From Methylobacillus gramineus (GTDB taxonomy: Bacteria; Pseudomonadota; Gammaproteobacteria; Burkholderiales; Methylophilaceae), in contig NZ_JAJAVE010000003.1 of assembly GCF_020532675.1 (NCBI RefSeq), positions 496,001-560,000 on the forward strand: a DNA stretch of 64,000 bases, written 5' to 3'. A model generated the notes under the pieces. It made no database searches, was not told the origin of the DNA, and was given only the letters and a program-made list of their open reading frames with translations. Position 1 is the first letter of the stretch, and every line of letters begins with the position of its first letter. A program made the position numbers and the translations under genes. Positions 54,222 through 63,213 of this stretch are shown here, in pieces.

Positions 54222-55450
54222 TGAGTACGTCGACTTTATTACCAGCTATTCGATCAGCGGTAGGTGATTGGATTTTTTATGTCACTACATTAAGCTTCTC
54301 GGAAGTTGCGAAGTTAATCAAAGATCCAGATGAAATTCATGAAAGAAAAGGGCTTTCTACTTGGATTCAGCGAGTGGCTATTGAGAAACATTCGGCAGAA
54401 ATCTCTGAGTATATTAAAGAAAGTAATCAACGATTTTTAGGTTCACTAATCATTGGAGTCTATGGGGGAAGCCCTGATTGGGCTCCGTTAAATGTTAAAT
54501 TCACGGAAGCTCATGATAATGTTCCCGAGGAACAGAAAGTAAGCATTGAGGGAAAGTTGGGACTCCTTAATTTAACGGGAAGTGAGAGTCTTTTTCCCAT
54601 AGATGGGCAACATCGAGTAGCTGGTATTAAAAAAGCGATTGAAGAAACTGATCTTTTAGATAATTTTGATTACGATCATGTAAGTGCCATTTTTGTTTCT
54701 CATGATCCATTATCAGAGGAGGGAAAGCAAAGAACGCGACGGCTATTTACAACTGTGAATAAAAAAGCTAAAAGAGTAGACCTTGCTGCCAGAATCGCAT
54801 TGGATGAAGATAGTGGATTTGCTATTGTTGTTCGCAATTTGATTGATAACCACTGGTTATTTGATGATAGAAAAAAATATATTTCTTATTCTAGCGGTGG
54901 CGCAATACCAGCTCGAGATAAGAAGTCCATTAGCAGTGTTGTAGGTCTATATAAAATTGTGCAGGATTTATACCCGAAGAAAGAGCAATCAAAATTTGAT
55001 AATGAACGCCCCTCTGATGAGGAAATTCAAAATCATTTGAATTTTTGTAGTAGATTTTTTGATCTTTTATTAGAAAATGTTCCTCCATTTAAATCTGTAT
55101 TTGTCGATGAAAGTGAAACGGCATCAGATTATAGAGAGGGTAATAAAAATCATCTATTATTTCGCCCAATGGGGCAGCGTGGTTTTGCTAAGGCAGTTGA
55201 GGTTTTAATCAGCAGGGGTAGAACTCTTGATGAAGCGGTTACTCTTTTAGCAACAGTGAATATGAATCTAGCTAGCGAGGATTGGCATTATATAGTTTGG
55301 AATCCTATTGAAAGTAAAATGCTAACCGCTAAAGAGTCTATAACAGAAACATATCTATTAAGGTTAGTAGGTGAGGATGCTAGGGATAATAAACATCGAG
55401 TGACGCTTAATGAATTGTTGCAAAGTATTCAGGAAAATGTGCCAAGTTAA
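54221..55450 (+). CDS. DGQHR-domain protein (DndB-like)
   Basis: This 409-residue protein has the DGQHR motif at residues 128-132 (ESLFPIDGQHRVAGIKKAI) and a downstream RRLFTTVNKKAKRVDLAARIAL element. The dndB product in this element has the same order, with LINDGQHRRAAIEQAL and QQMFADLNKYAVRPGQSL. In DndB this family binds DNA and regulates phosphorothioation. The rest (FYVTTLSFSEVAKLI at the N-terminus, long C-terminal helical region) is divergent, so it is not a simple duplicate. It is coupled to a GIY-YIG gene and converges with the HNH gene, sharing TTAA. Confidence 0.85.
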   Translation: MSTSTLLPAIRSAVGDWIFYVTTLSFSEVAKLIKDPDEIHERKGLSTWIQRVAIEKHSAEISEYIKESNQRFLGSLIIGVYGGSPDWAPLNVKFTEAHDNVPEEQKVSIEGKLGLLNLTGSESLFPIDGQHRVAGIKKAIEETDLLDNFDYDHVSAIFVSHDPLSEEGKQRTRRLFTTVNKKAKRVDLAARIALDEDSGFAIVVRNLIDNHWLFDDRKKYISYSSGGAIPARDKKSISSVVGLYKIVQDLYPKKEQSKFDNERPSDEEIQNHLNFCSRFFDLLLENVPPFKSVFVDESETASDYREGNKNHLLFRPMGQRGFAKAVEVLISRGRTLDEAVTLLATVNMNLASEDWHYIVWNPIESKMLTAKESITETYLLRLVGEDARDNKHRVTLNELLQSIQENVPS

Positions 55451-56223
55451 TTCTTGATTAGTTGTTTTAAATCATCAAGACTCAGGCAGTAGTGTTTTTT
55501 TCTGTGAGCGATCGCATGGCAGTTGGCGCAGAGAGGGATTAGGTCTGTTGCTGGATTGACCTTTGTAGGGCCGCCGGTTGTTGAGATCGGGTTGATATGG
55601 TGGATATGGATGAAGCCTTTTCCATATTCACCATAAGTTTTTTCAAAGTTGAAGCCGCACGCAAGACATGAGCTGCCATGGATGAGGATGGCTTGTTTGC
55701 GTAGATTGGGATCTCTTTCGTATATGGTGGTGAAGATTTTTTTCTTTTCACCTTCAATATAGGTTTGGAAGAATTGTTGGTCTATTGTTTCTGATAGATT
55801 GGTGGTCGGTAGTACAGTTGCCTTACTTAGTATGCGTTTGTAAGTCTCTTCAGAAATGCTTCTAGTGCCATTTCTCCAATAATTACTCTGCTTTTCTTTT
55901 GGTATCTCTTCAAAATATTGATTGCTGTTGTCTTTGATTAAAACCGGTGTTTCAAAAAGCTGATAATCGTTGATAAAGGCAAATAAGTCGCCTTTTGTGC
56001 TTTGTTCATCAGGGTAATGGTCGCCAATAGTAGCAATGCCAAAGTAATGGGGTTCTGCTGATAGGCGACTGGCTGAGAAGGCTTTGCTTTGTATGCGCCC
56101 TTTGTAGTAAATGACTTTTGTACCTGGTTGCAGAAGCTTTAGGTATCTTTTGGGAAAATGATAGATTTTTCCAGTTTCGTCTTCCCATTGGGAGATGTCA
56201 TTTTCTGTAATAACAGTAAACAT
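55447..56223 (-). CDS. HNH endonuclease linked to the dnd operon
   Basis: This 258-residue protein has a C-terminal HNH nuclease with a zinc-type cysteine frame: CLACGFNFEKTYGEYGKGFIHIHHINPIS...DLIPLCANCHAIAH. The N-terminal about 110 residues (ISQWEDETGKIYHFPKRYLKLLQPGTKVIYYKGRI, SAEPHYFGIATIGD) look like a separate beta-rich sensor domain of the kind found in modification-dependent HNH enzymes; that comparison is a guess. It begins 5 bases after the HIT gene, so it is the sixth gene of the dnd transcript. It may be the restriction arm of the modification system, since dndFGH are absent. Confidence 0.85.
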   Translation of the reverse strand: MFTVITENDISQWEDETGKIYHFPKRYLKLLQPGTKVIYYKGRIQSKAFSASRLSAEPHYFGIATIGDHYPDEQSTKGDLFAFINDYQLFETPVLIKDNSNQYFEEIPKEKQSNYWRNGTRSISEETYKRILSKATVLPTTNLSETIDQQFFQTYIEGEKKKIFTTIYERDPNLRKQAILIHGSSCLACGFNFEKTYGEYGKGFIHIHHINPISTTGGPTKVNPATDLIPLCANCHAIAHRKKHYCLSLDDLKQLIKN

Positions 56224-56228
56224 GCTCG

Positions 56229-56591
56229 TTAGTATGATTTCTTATCTGGAATCACTGCACGTATACCACCTCTTGGATCTGGAATGTCTCCAATATAGCG
56301 AGGGATCAGATGGCAATGTACATGCATGATGGTTTGACCAGCAGGTTGGCCTACATTGATACCTACGTTATATCCATCAGGTTCGAACGTTCTGTCCAAG
56401 TGCGCTTTGGCTTGGTTTAATAGGCTGAGGATGTCCTGCTGTTCCTCTTGAGTAAGGTCAAAGTAATTCTCCACATGACGAAAGGGAATGATCAGTATGT
56501 GTCCTTCAGAGACTGGAAAACCATCGTATCGGGCATATGCATGCTGGTTAGAAAATAAGATTTTCTCGGGAGTACAAAATGGGCAATTCAT
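56229..56591 (-). CDS. HIT-family nucleotide hydrolase/transferase
   Basis: This 120-residue protein has the histidine-triad motif HVHCHLIPR (IMHVHCHLIPRYIGD) with the preceding Asn/Gly strand YNVGINVGQPAGQT, and a C-x2-C start (MNCPFC). HIT enzymes cleave adenylylated or dinucleoside polyphosphate substrates, and the aprataxin branch removes AMP from abortive 5' DNA ends. The gene starts immediately after dndE (no gap) and is followed by the HNH gene, placing it firmly inside the dnd transcript. Confidence 0.9.
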   Translation of the reverse strand: MNCPFCTPEKILFSNQHAYARYDGFPVSEGHILIIPFRHVENYFDLTQEEQQDILSLLNQAKAHLDRTFEPDGYNVGINVGQPAGQTIMHVHCHLIPRYIGDIPDPRGGIRAVIPDKKSY

Positions 56592-56942
56592 TTATTTAGG
56601 CTGCAATTTCAGTAAGTCGGATAGGCTTCTAACGTGTCTTAGTTTATCGACACCATGGTCAATGTGAGCTGCAAATAGAAGTTGAGCCTCTTTAGCCGAA
56701 GCATTGCCGTGTGCTTGACGTAGGGCACTTTGATACAGCTCAGCAGTTTCGCCAAATAAGGTGGTCAGGTTGAATTCTTGACCATTCAGATCTGTGATGT
56801 TGGTATCAGCTTGGTGCTTTTCTTCTAACGAAAGCATCAATGCAATTCTGCATAGGATATTGGGAGTGACGCCAGTTCTAGTTTTTACTTGCTTGAGTAA
56901 GTCGGTAGCTCTGGCGGAGATGTGTATACGGTTAGGAAGCAT
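56592..56942 (-). CDS. dndE: DNA sulfur modification protein DndE
   Basis: This 116-residue protein (MLPNRIHISARATDLLKQVKTRTGVTPNILCRIALMLSLEE, DLNGQEFNLTTLFGETAELYQSALRQAHG) is typical DndE, a nicked-DNA-binding component of the phosphorothioation complex. The ATG at 56942 overlaps the dndD end by 11 bases. A longer reading to 57077 lies within dndD and is rejected. Confidence 0.93.
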   Translation of the reverse strand: MLPNRIHISARATDLLKQVKTRTGVTPNILCRIALMLSLEEKHQADTNITDLNGQEFNLTTLFGETAELYQSALRQAHGNASAKEAQLLFAAHIDHGVDKLRHVRSLSDLLKLQPK

Positions 56943-58959
56943 GACGGATCGCTTCCTTGTTGATTTTCTCCCAGAAGTAATCTGGCTGGATCGTTGATGC
57001 TGCCTTATCCTCATCATAATGAATGCGATAAGATCTTCCAATATGTTCCGACAGATCATCATAGAAGCCATTATCAATCTCGGTGTCTGTAGACAAGATA
57101 ATTACTTGGTGGCTAGCTGATGGGAAATAGTGATGCACTATCTTTTCACGATGTTGGCTATCCAATCGGCCTAAGGGTGTATCAATAATAATTGGCAGCT
57201 TCCGACCAGAGGTAATAGCAAGGGCTTCTAGCATGGCGATTGCGTAGATTTGTTTTTCGCCAGCGGAAAGATCTTTCTTCGGGATGTTCTTGCCAGCCTC
57301 ACCCAGTAAAGTGACCTCAAAAGTATGTGGGTCAATGGTTGTTTTGATTAGGGTGTGTTGTTTTCTCATTAGGCGTGAAAAGGTCTGTGAGAACACTTGC
57401 TCCAGCTTGGCAATCTTCCGTTTTGTCATTTCTATTGAAAAATCAGCAAGTAGATTTCTTGTTTTTTCTGCAAGGTTTAGTCGTTTGTCCTGATCGGTAG
57501 TTGCCAAAAGAGATTCTTCAGCTTTTTTGATCTTGCGAACCTGTTCAATTGCTTGCCAAGTGTAGTTACGCGCTTTTTCTAAATGTACGTTACGGCGTGC
57601 AATCAATTGCGCAAGAAAATGCATGGTTTGTTTAATTGCCTGAAATTCTTCCTTTACTGAGTCCTGATCGGGAGCTCTGTGAAGTTGTAGGCCAATGTTG
57701 TGAATTTCGGTCTCAATCTTATCAATCTGTGAGTAGAGTTTTTCTCCATACGTCTTGCTACTTGATAGTGCTTCTCCGATCCACTGCTCAAGTTGAGCAT
57801 AATCTTTATTGGAAAGGTCATGAACGATTCTTGTATTAGAAAGGGAAGAGGGGCGTGACACGATATCTGTGAAGATGTTACTAATATCATGAAGTGCTAC
57901 TTTCTTCTTTTCCTCTGGGATATGAGGCGCAAGGGCAGAGTATAGTTTCTCTATGCGCTGATTCAAAACAGATGAAACACTTTCCCATTCTTTTAATTCA
58001 CGCTCTTGTGAAAGTTGTGCTTTTATTTCACACAGTAATTTTGGAGCTAAGCTTAACGGATATACAGTGCTTAAGTGCTCACGTATCTCCGCTTCAACTT
58101 GATTCCGCTCCTGGTTCAATTTTTCCATTAGTTTATTAAGTGATTGCCTGGATACAGCCCAAGCGCCTCCTTTTGAGGCAAGGTTATTTTCACGCCGGGC
58201 TAATAGGGCTCTTTGTGTGGCGATCTCAGGTGCAATTTGCTGAGCGGAAGAGTCTTCCTCTGCAATCAGGGCTTTTAACTTTTGATACTCATTTTGATAA
58301 GTTCCAAGCAGTTTTATAGTTTCACTGGGGAGCGTTGTATATTTTTGGCGTTTGTTATATATCGAAAGGTCATTTTGAAGTCTTTCAACAATGTCTAATC
58401 CCAGTAGTTTCTGAATCGCTTCTCGCAATGCAACATCACCACCTTCATCTGCGAGGCTCGCAATTTTTTCGCCATCAAAAAAGAAAAGCTCTGAAACCCC
58501 TAGTGGAATCAGTTCATTTAAGAATGCCTGACATTGCTCTTGGGTGAACTCTGGTATTGGTTGGCTATCTTGAAGCAGAACCAGTGATTCTTGGCATTTA
58601 TTCTTAATGGTTTGCCAGGATCTGGTGATTTTATAGTTAATTTGTTTACCTAATTTGAAATAGGCGAACTCGAGCGATATAGCGGCATGAGTAGGATTTA
58701 TCGCTGATTTCACATCTCTATAAATTTTTGAGGTGAGAAAATCTTCATAGGCTTTTACACCTATATTATTGCCGGCTGCTTGCTTTCCATAAATCGCCAA
58801 TCGAATGGCTGTGAGTAAAGTTGTCTTACCCGCGCCATTCAAACCACCAAACAAGATGATGGGAGCATGACGATGAGTATCACCTTCTGAATGAAGCGAG
58901 ATGGTTTGCTCCCCACGGAACAAACCAAAGTTGGTGAGAGTAAGTGACTTAAGCAACAT
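56932..58959 (-). CDS. dndD: DNA sulfur modification ATPase DndD
   Basis: This 675-residue SMC/RecN-like ATPase has Walker A GGLNGAGKT (residues 38-46), long coiled-coil stretches (about 190-530) with a central turn, signature DLSAGEKQIYAIAMLEAL and Walker B LPIIIDTPLGRLDSQHR. DndD is thought to change DNA structure or provide energy for sulfur incorporation. It overlaps dndC and dndE by 11 bases each. Confidence 0.95.
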   Translation of the reverse strand: MLLKSLTLTNFGLFRGEQTISLHSEGDTHRHAPIILFGGLNGAGKTTLLTAIRLAIYGKQAAGNNIGVKAYEDFLTSKIYRDVKSAINPTHAAISLEFAYFKLGKQINYKITRSWQTIKNKCQESLVLLQDSQPIPEFTQEQCQAFLNELIPLGVSELFFFDGEKIASLADEGGDVALREAIQKLLGLDIVERLQNDLSIYNKRQKYTTLPSETIKLLGTYQNEYQKLKALIAEEDSSAQQIAPEIATQRALLARRENNLASKGGAWAVSRQSLNKLMEKLNQERNQVEAEIREHLSTVYPLSLAPKLLCEIKAQLSQERELKEWESVSSVLNQRIEKLYSALAPHIPEEKKKVALHDISNIFTDIVSRPSSLSNTRIVHDLSNKDYAQLEQWIGEALSSSKTYGEKLYSQIDKIETEIHNIGLQLHRAPDQDSVKEEFQAIKQTMHFLAQLIARRNVHLEKARNYTWQAIEQVRKIKKAEESLLATTDQDKRLNLAEKTRNLLADFSIEMTKRKIAKLEQVFSQTFSRLMRKQHTLIKTTIDPHTFEVTLLGEAGKNIPKKDLSAGEKQIYAIAMLEALAITSGRKLPIIIDTPLGRLDSQHREKIVHHYFPSASHQVIILSTDTEIDNGFYDDLSEHIGRSYRIHYDEDKAASTIQPDYFWEKINKEAIRHAS

Positions 58960-60469
58960 CTGTTTTTAGTCTTTCATATTCTTCATGCTGCCTTTTTAAC
59001 ACTTGCTCTTCATTATCAAGAGAGTCATGCTTCTTGTTGGTAATTCGTTGATCAGCCAAAATGTTTTCTAAGTTACCCCAGTCCTGGTTAAGTATTTGAC
59101 CTATACGATCAAATATTGCTGATCTTTTACTTAATCCATCTAGAGACAGTTCCAGTTCAATTAACTTCATCACTAATGCGGCAGGCACATTGTGTGTTGC
59201 TTCTAATTCCATTAGTAGGTCGGCGTCTAGTTTTGTAAACGCGCCCGCATCACTTTCAACCCAGTTTTTATCTGTTCCCATTACTTCTTGATAGATCCTT
59301 GGCAAACTATCCTCCCAGTCTGGCTCATTGGGGTCATGTAGCCATGCTATACGGATAGCCTCAAGCTCTTCGTGTGTAATGAGCTGTAATGTCGGGTCTT
59401 GTTTTACTACTTCCTTTTGAGCTTTAAGGAGGTTGGTCAGAAGTTCTTTTCTATAGCTCATCCAGTAGGGACCTGGAATCACTTTAAAATCATCATCCAT
59501 CCCGGTGCTTGTTACTTTTCCTGTACGGCGTTTGACGTTGCGATATTCACTTTTGTTTTCAGGAAGGGTTGTATGGTGTAGTTGATTACGAAACTCTTGA
59601 AGTGGAACCATCCAGGTATGACCACTTTCAATCAGCCCATCCATTGCTTTATCTTTTGTTACTACGGTGCATACCCAGCAGCCGAAGCGCGAGTTTCCAC
59701 AAGAAGGAGTGCTTGTATCAATAACTAAAGGGCATTCGCCAGCATTTGAATCTTTGTATAGATCGAATAGCGTCTGGTGGTTTCCACCCCACGGTGCGGA
59801 CCCGGTGAATAGAAATTCCCAGACGTCATCTGCGGTCCAGTCTTCAATGGGGGTGTATACATAGGCACTAGGCAAAGACACATGTTTTGATAAGCGCTTG
59901 CCTTCAATTTTGTGTTTTTTCATGACTTGGGCACGAGAGCTACTCTCTGCAAGGCGTGAACCCAAAACTACAATGACTTCGCCATATTCCGCCACTCTAC
60001 TGAGAATAAATTCACTTACAGGATTAATTTTCATCCGCTCAGTGCACCATCGAAAATTACGAGTAGGTGCTGGATACCCTTTACCGATAAGGTTTACCCA
60101 GAAAGTTTCTTGAGTTTTTGGCACAACTTGTTGGGTGTGAAGGTTTAGGCCATGCCGATCTGCACCTTGTTGGATGCGTTCGAGAGTGCCTGTAATTAGG
60201 CCTACAACTACTGGCGTTTCAACCAATGTATCTGAAGAGACAACAAATACCGGCTTTTGCCTTTCGGCTGGAGGTAAGGCGATCAGGGATAAATAGACCA
60301 ATTGCAGAATCGCGGTCGAGTCTTTACCACCGCTATATCCAATCACCCAAGGACGGTTGTCTGCTTTGTAGAGTGTATGGATTTCCTCTATATAGCTTTG
60401 GATTGATCTCCCTGCAATTTCTGCGTGTAAGGGAAAATCAACTAATGAAATATCAGTTACTACGTTCAT
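58949..60469 (-). CDS. dndC: DNA sulfur modification protein DndC (PP-loop ATPase)
   Basis: This 506-residue enzyme is related to PAPS reductase/ATP pyrophosphatases. It has the PP-loop VIGYSGGKDSTAILQL (SGGKDS at 46-51) and cysteines for an iron-sulfur cluster (NFRWCTERMK; ECPLVIDTSTPSCGNSRFGCWVC), which together activate DNA and pass sulfur to the backbone. The ATG at 60469 overlaps dndB by 17 bases. The longer frame needs a TTG at 60520 inside dndB. The sulfur donor desulfurase (DndA) is not encoded here, so host IscS is the likely partner. Confidence 0.95.
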   Translation of the reverse strand: MNVVTDISLVDFPLHAEIAGRSIQSYIEEIHTLYKADNRPWVIGYSGGKDSTAILQLVYLSLIALPPAERQKPVFVVSSDTLVETPVVVGLITGTLERIQQGADRHGLNLHTQQVVPKTQETFWVNLIGKGYPAPTRNFRWCTERMKINPVSEFILSRVAEYGEVIVVLGSRLAESSSRAQVMKKHKIEGKRLSKHVSLPSAYVYTPIEDWTADDVWEFLFTGSAPWGGNHQTLFDLYKDSNAGECPLVIDTSTPSCGNSRFGCWVCTVVTKDKAMDGLIESGHTWMVPLQEFRNQLHHTTLPENKSEYRNVKRRTGKVTSTGMDDDFKVIPGPYWMSYRKELLTNLLKAQKEVVKQDPTLQLITHEELEAIRIAWLHDPNEPDWEDSLPRIYQEVMGTDKNWVESDAGAFTKLDADLLMELEATHNVPAALVMKLIELELSLDGLSKRSAIFDRIGQILNQDWGNLENILADQRITNKKHDSLDNEEQVLKRQHEEYERLKTDVA

Positions 60470-61556
60470 TTTTTCTTTCGCTCTCAAGTTCCCATTCTTC
60501 AGGTTTGAGAGGTAGTTCAAGGTGTTGCTTGATTAAATTTGAGGTGAGAAGCACATTCACCCTGGCTTTACTTATTCTTCCGTGGTTCATAGCTCGACCT
60601 TCCCATAATTGAGAGTTTGAACGAGACCAGTCAATTTGCGATATCTTTTGGATTCTAGATTTCCAGTCCTCAGGGTGAGCCTTTATCAGTTCCGCGCCAG
60701 CAATAGCCAAAGCATGCAATGCAATGCCATAAGCATGGATGTAATTTTCTCGTAATTCACTAGCGGCAACGGTTCTCTCTTTTGCTCGCTTCCAATCTGG
60801 GAGCTGTGCGGCAACAGTTTCCCAAAACTCGAGAGCTAGTTCTCTTTCCTCTTCAGATACTTTTGCACTATTGGTTTTTTTTAATAATGCTCGTGACGCA
60901 TGTTTAATGCCACTGAGGGTAAACAGCTTTACCGATCTATTTGAAATGTTGGATTTCTCCATTTCAACTAGGCCTTGAAAGGCTGTGCAATGCATAGCGA
61001 TATGTCTGGCTAGCTCTGAGGTTGGGTCTCGATGATCGTATAGAGTCCCTAATGATTGGCCAGGCCGCACCGCATATTTGTTTAAGTCCGCAAACATTTG
61101 CTGGCTACGAATTAAGCCTGCATCAATAAAAAACAAGACAGGAACATTATCGTGACCAATCACTGGGTTTTCTTTTAATGCTTGTTCTATTGCTGCTCTA
61201 CGATGTTGCCCATCGTTAATGAGGATTCTTGCATCCATGGGGATGCTTAAAACCCCCATGTTTCCCTGGTGCCCTGTTTTTTCGTAAGGCTGAAAGTCTA
61301 CATCGGTAGCATCAATAGACGAGGTCAATGCTGAAAGTATGTAGTTGTCTGGATTTTCCAGCAGATATGAGGCAATCTCTGGAATTCTTGCCTTGTTTAA
61401 CGACCTTTGCGCCCTAAGCTCGGGAGGAACTTCATGTTCATTAAAGATAAAAATCTTCGGAACAATTTTAAGAGGACACATTGCGACGTAGAAAACCTGT
61501 CCCGCTTGTACTCCGCGGATGGCAGGAAACGTATGAGAGTAGCCACTTTCAGCCAT
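60453..61556 (-). CDS. dndB: DNA sulfur modification regulator DndB (DGQHR)
   Basis: This 367-residue protein has the typical start (YSHTFPAIRGVQAGQVFYVAMCPLKIVPKIFIF), PPELRAQRSLNKARIPEIASYLL, and the DGQHR motif at residues 115-119. DndB binds the dnd promoter and tunes modification. It is the first gene of the operon. A TATAAT box on the minus strand (61586-61591) lies about 30 bases before the start, in the 113-base divergent gap; no good -35 is obvious. Confidence 0.95.
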   Translation of the reverse strand: MAESGYSHTFPAIRGVQAGQVFYVAMCPLKIVPKIFIFNEHEVPPELRAQRSLNKARIPEIASYLLENPDNYILSALTSSIDATDVDFQPYEKTGHQGNMGVLSIPMDARILINDGQHRRAAIEQALKENPVIGHDNVPVLFFIDAGLIRSQQMFADLNKYAVRPGQSLGTLYDHRDPTSELARHIAMHCTAFQGLVEMEKSNISNRSVKLFTLSGIKHASRALLKKTNSAKVSEEERELALEFWETVAAQLPDWKRAKERTVAASELRENYIHAYGIALHALAIAGAELIKAHPEDWKSRIQKISQIDWSRSNSQLWEGRAMNHGRISKARVNVLLTSNLIKQHLELPLKPEEWELESERKNERSN

Positions 61557-61669
61557 GATATAGAGTCGAGTTGGAAGCTAAAATTATTATAACTGGAAGC
61601 GAAAAATAAATAAAGACAAGATATTTTTATTTTTTTATAGATAAAACAAGGTGTTATTAGAGGGGCGTT

Positions 61670-62209
61670 ATGATTCTTACTGAGGAGCAGGAGTTTGCAA
61701 AGGCGGAAGCTAAAAAACTGCGTAAATTCGAGAAAAAGAGGGTGTGTTTTGAGCAAAACTCTGAGCATCTACGCTCTCTTAATGGTTTGATGTGGCAGGT
61801 GCCTTTGATCGCAATGACCCTCACGGGAGGGTTGTGGTTTGGGATCGCCCAATTAAATCCGAATAAAACGGTAGTAATGGGAGTATTGATTTTAGCTGCC
61901 GCTACAAATTTTGGATTGATATTTGTAATGCTGAGGATGCGTTATATCTTTAGTCAAATTCTTCTGAAAACGAAAGAGTTTTATCCGACGGGTATTGCGA
62001 ATACTACAGGTCATTGTTTTCTTAAGAACTGGTTAGTGGTTTTTATATTTTCACTTTTACTTCTATATGCATCTATATCAAGCCTTGTGGGAGCAATGAA
62101 TGTCGACTATCTTTTATATAATAATAATAATAATGAGGAAGGTAAAAAGTCAGTAAAAGAGTCAGTAAAAGTAAATTTGAAAGAAATAAAAAGTGAAGTA
62201 TGTAAATAA
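61670..62209 (+). CDS. Hypothetical membrane protein
   Basis: This 179-residue protein has a charged N-terminal helix (about 1-35), three predicted membrane segments (about 42-63, 67-90 and 120-142) and a lysine-rich cytoplasmic tail. The tail is preceded by NNNNN, encoded by five TAA repeats at 62119-62133. Divergent from dndB, it starts with GAGGGGCGTT before the ATG. It forms a pair with the following membrane protein. No family recognised; arrangement beside dnd suggests, but does not show, a defence role. Confidence 0.75.
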   Translation: MILTEEQEFAKAEAKKLRKFEKKRVCFEQNSEHLRSLNGLMWQVPLIAMTLTGGLWFGIAQLNPNKTVVMGVLILAAATNFGLIFVMLRMRYIFSQILLKTKEFYPTGIANTTGHCFLKNWLVVFIFSLLLLYASISSLVGAMNVDYLLYNNNNNEEGKKSVKESVKVNLKEIKSEVCK

Positions 62210-62251
62210 ATTAATTATTTTTTGCTTTATAGGAAGCATGGGGAGGAAAGA

Positions 62252-63031
62252 ATGGGCGACAACAGATGGTGGGAGTTATATATTTTACGGTACTCAATGG
62301 GAACGATTATTGGTGCTTTTTTATTTTATTTTTTATGTTTGGAATATCCGGAGGTAGTTGGTCGGCTTCTTTTGTTGGACTCAATAACGGACTCTCCGGA
62401 TGGTAATCTAAAAGAGTTAGCCAATCTTGATACGATAAAACTAATATTTCTTGCAATGTATGGTTTGGTATTTTGCTATATAGCTAGCACTCCAATACTT
62501 GTTATGCATTCAGCTAGAATGTTTTTTAATATGAATGATTTTCGATTAAACGATGTTTTAAACGAATACAAAAATTGTGATAAATGGTTAAATATTATTA
62601 AGTTTCTTATATTTCCAATAATGGTTTCTATAGCTGCTGGGGAGTTAATTTTAAAGTGTAAATATCAATCATCTTATTTGGAATTTATTACATGCTTTTT
62701 TGTAGTATCTATATTGATCGAATACCAGATACTATTGGTTTATAAAACAATTTCCAGAAATTCAGAGGTATACAATTTTTATAAGGCTTTATCAAAAGCA
62801 CGTGACAGTAAGTCTAATATGATCGAGTCATACAGACATTTACGTGAGCATGGAAATGCATTTGCAATCGTAATATGTGAATTCTTTTTAGGAGCCTTAC
62901 TTTTTCAAGTGGGGAAAATGGAGGGGGTAACGATTTCAATTTATGCTATTGCAGTTGTTATATGGCTATTCCCTGCCGCATTGGTTTGGCTTAGTGGGTC
63001 AGCTATCGAAAGAAGATTTTCATGTTATTGA
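62252..63031 (+). CDS. Hypothetical six-helix membrane protein
   Basis: This 259-residue protein has about six membrane segments (near residues 15-33, 60-85, 112-135, 143-165, 205-222 and 230-250) separated by short charged loops. The ATG at 62252 has GGGAGG seven bases upstream; an earlier TTG at 62222 is less likely. The base composition is strongly AT-rich. No family recognised. It follows the preceding membrane protein gene by 42 bases on the same strand. Confidence 0.75.
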   Translation: MGDNRWWELYILRYSMGTIIGAFLFYFLCLEYPEVVGRLLLLDSITDSPDGNLKELANLDTIKLIFLAMYGLVFCYIASTPILVMHSARMFFNMNDFRLNDVLNEYKNCDKWLNIIKFLIFPIMVSIAAGELILKCKYQSSYLEFITCFFVVSILIEYQILLVYKTISRNSEVYNFYKALSKARDSKSNMIESYRHLREHGNAFAIVICEFFLGALLFQVGKMEGVTISIYAIAVVIWLFPAALVWLSGSAIERRFSCY

Positions 63032-63213
63032 AAATTAAATTTCTGTTAGAAGTAATGCTTATTAACAGAACAGAAGTGCAGTCGTAGTAAACGAGACCCA
63101 ATGCATTGGGTTGGGTATAAGCGAAGTAAAAAGCTATGAGGTGCTGTTGGTGAGTGGATTGCTTAGAGGGTGATTTGTTTGATGCAGACAGATCAACCCT
63201 CTCCACTTCTATT

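Noticed and set aside
56592-57077. 161-codon version of dndE
   Set aside because: The first 45 codons lie in the dndD coding region; the ATG at 56942 gives the normal DndE start.
62119-62133. Five TAA repeats as a phase-variation tract
   Set aside because: Units of three change the protein by single Asn residues only and cannot switch the reading frame.
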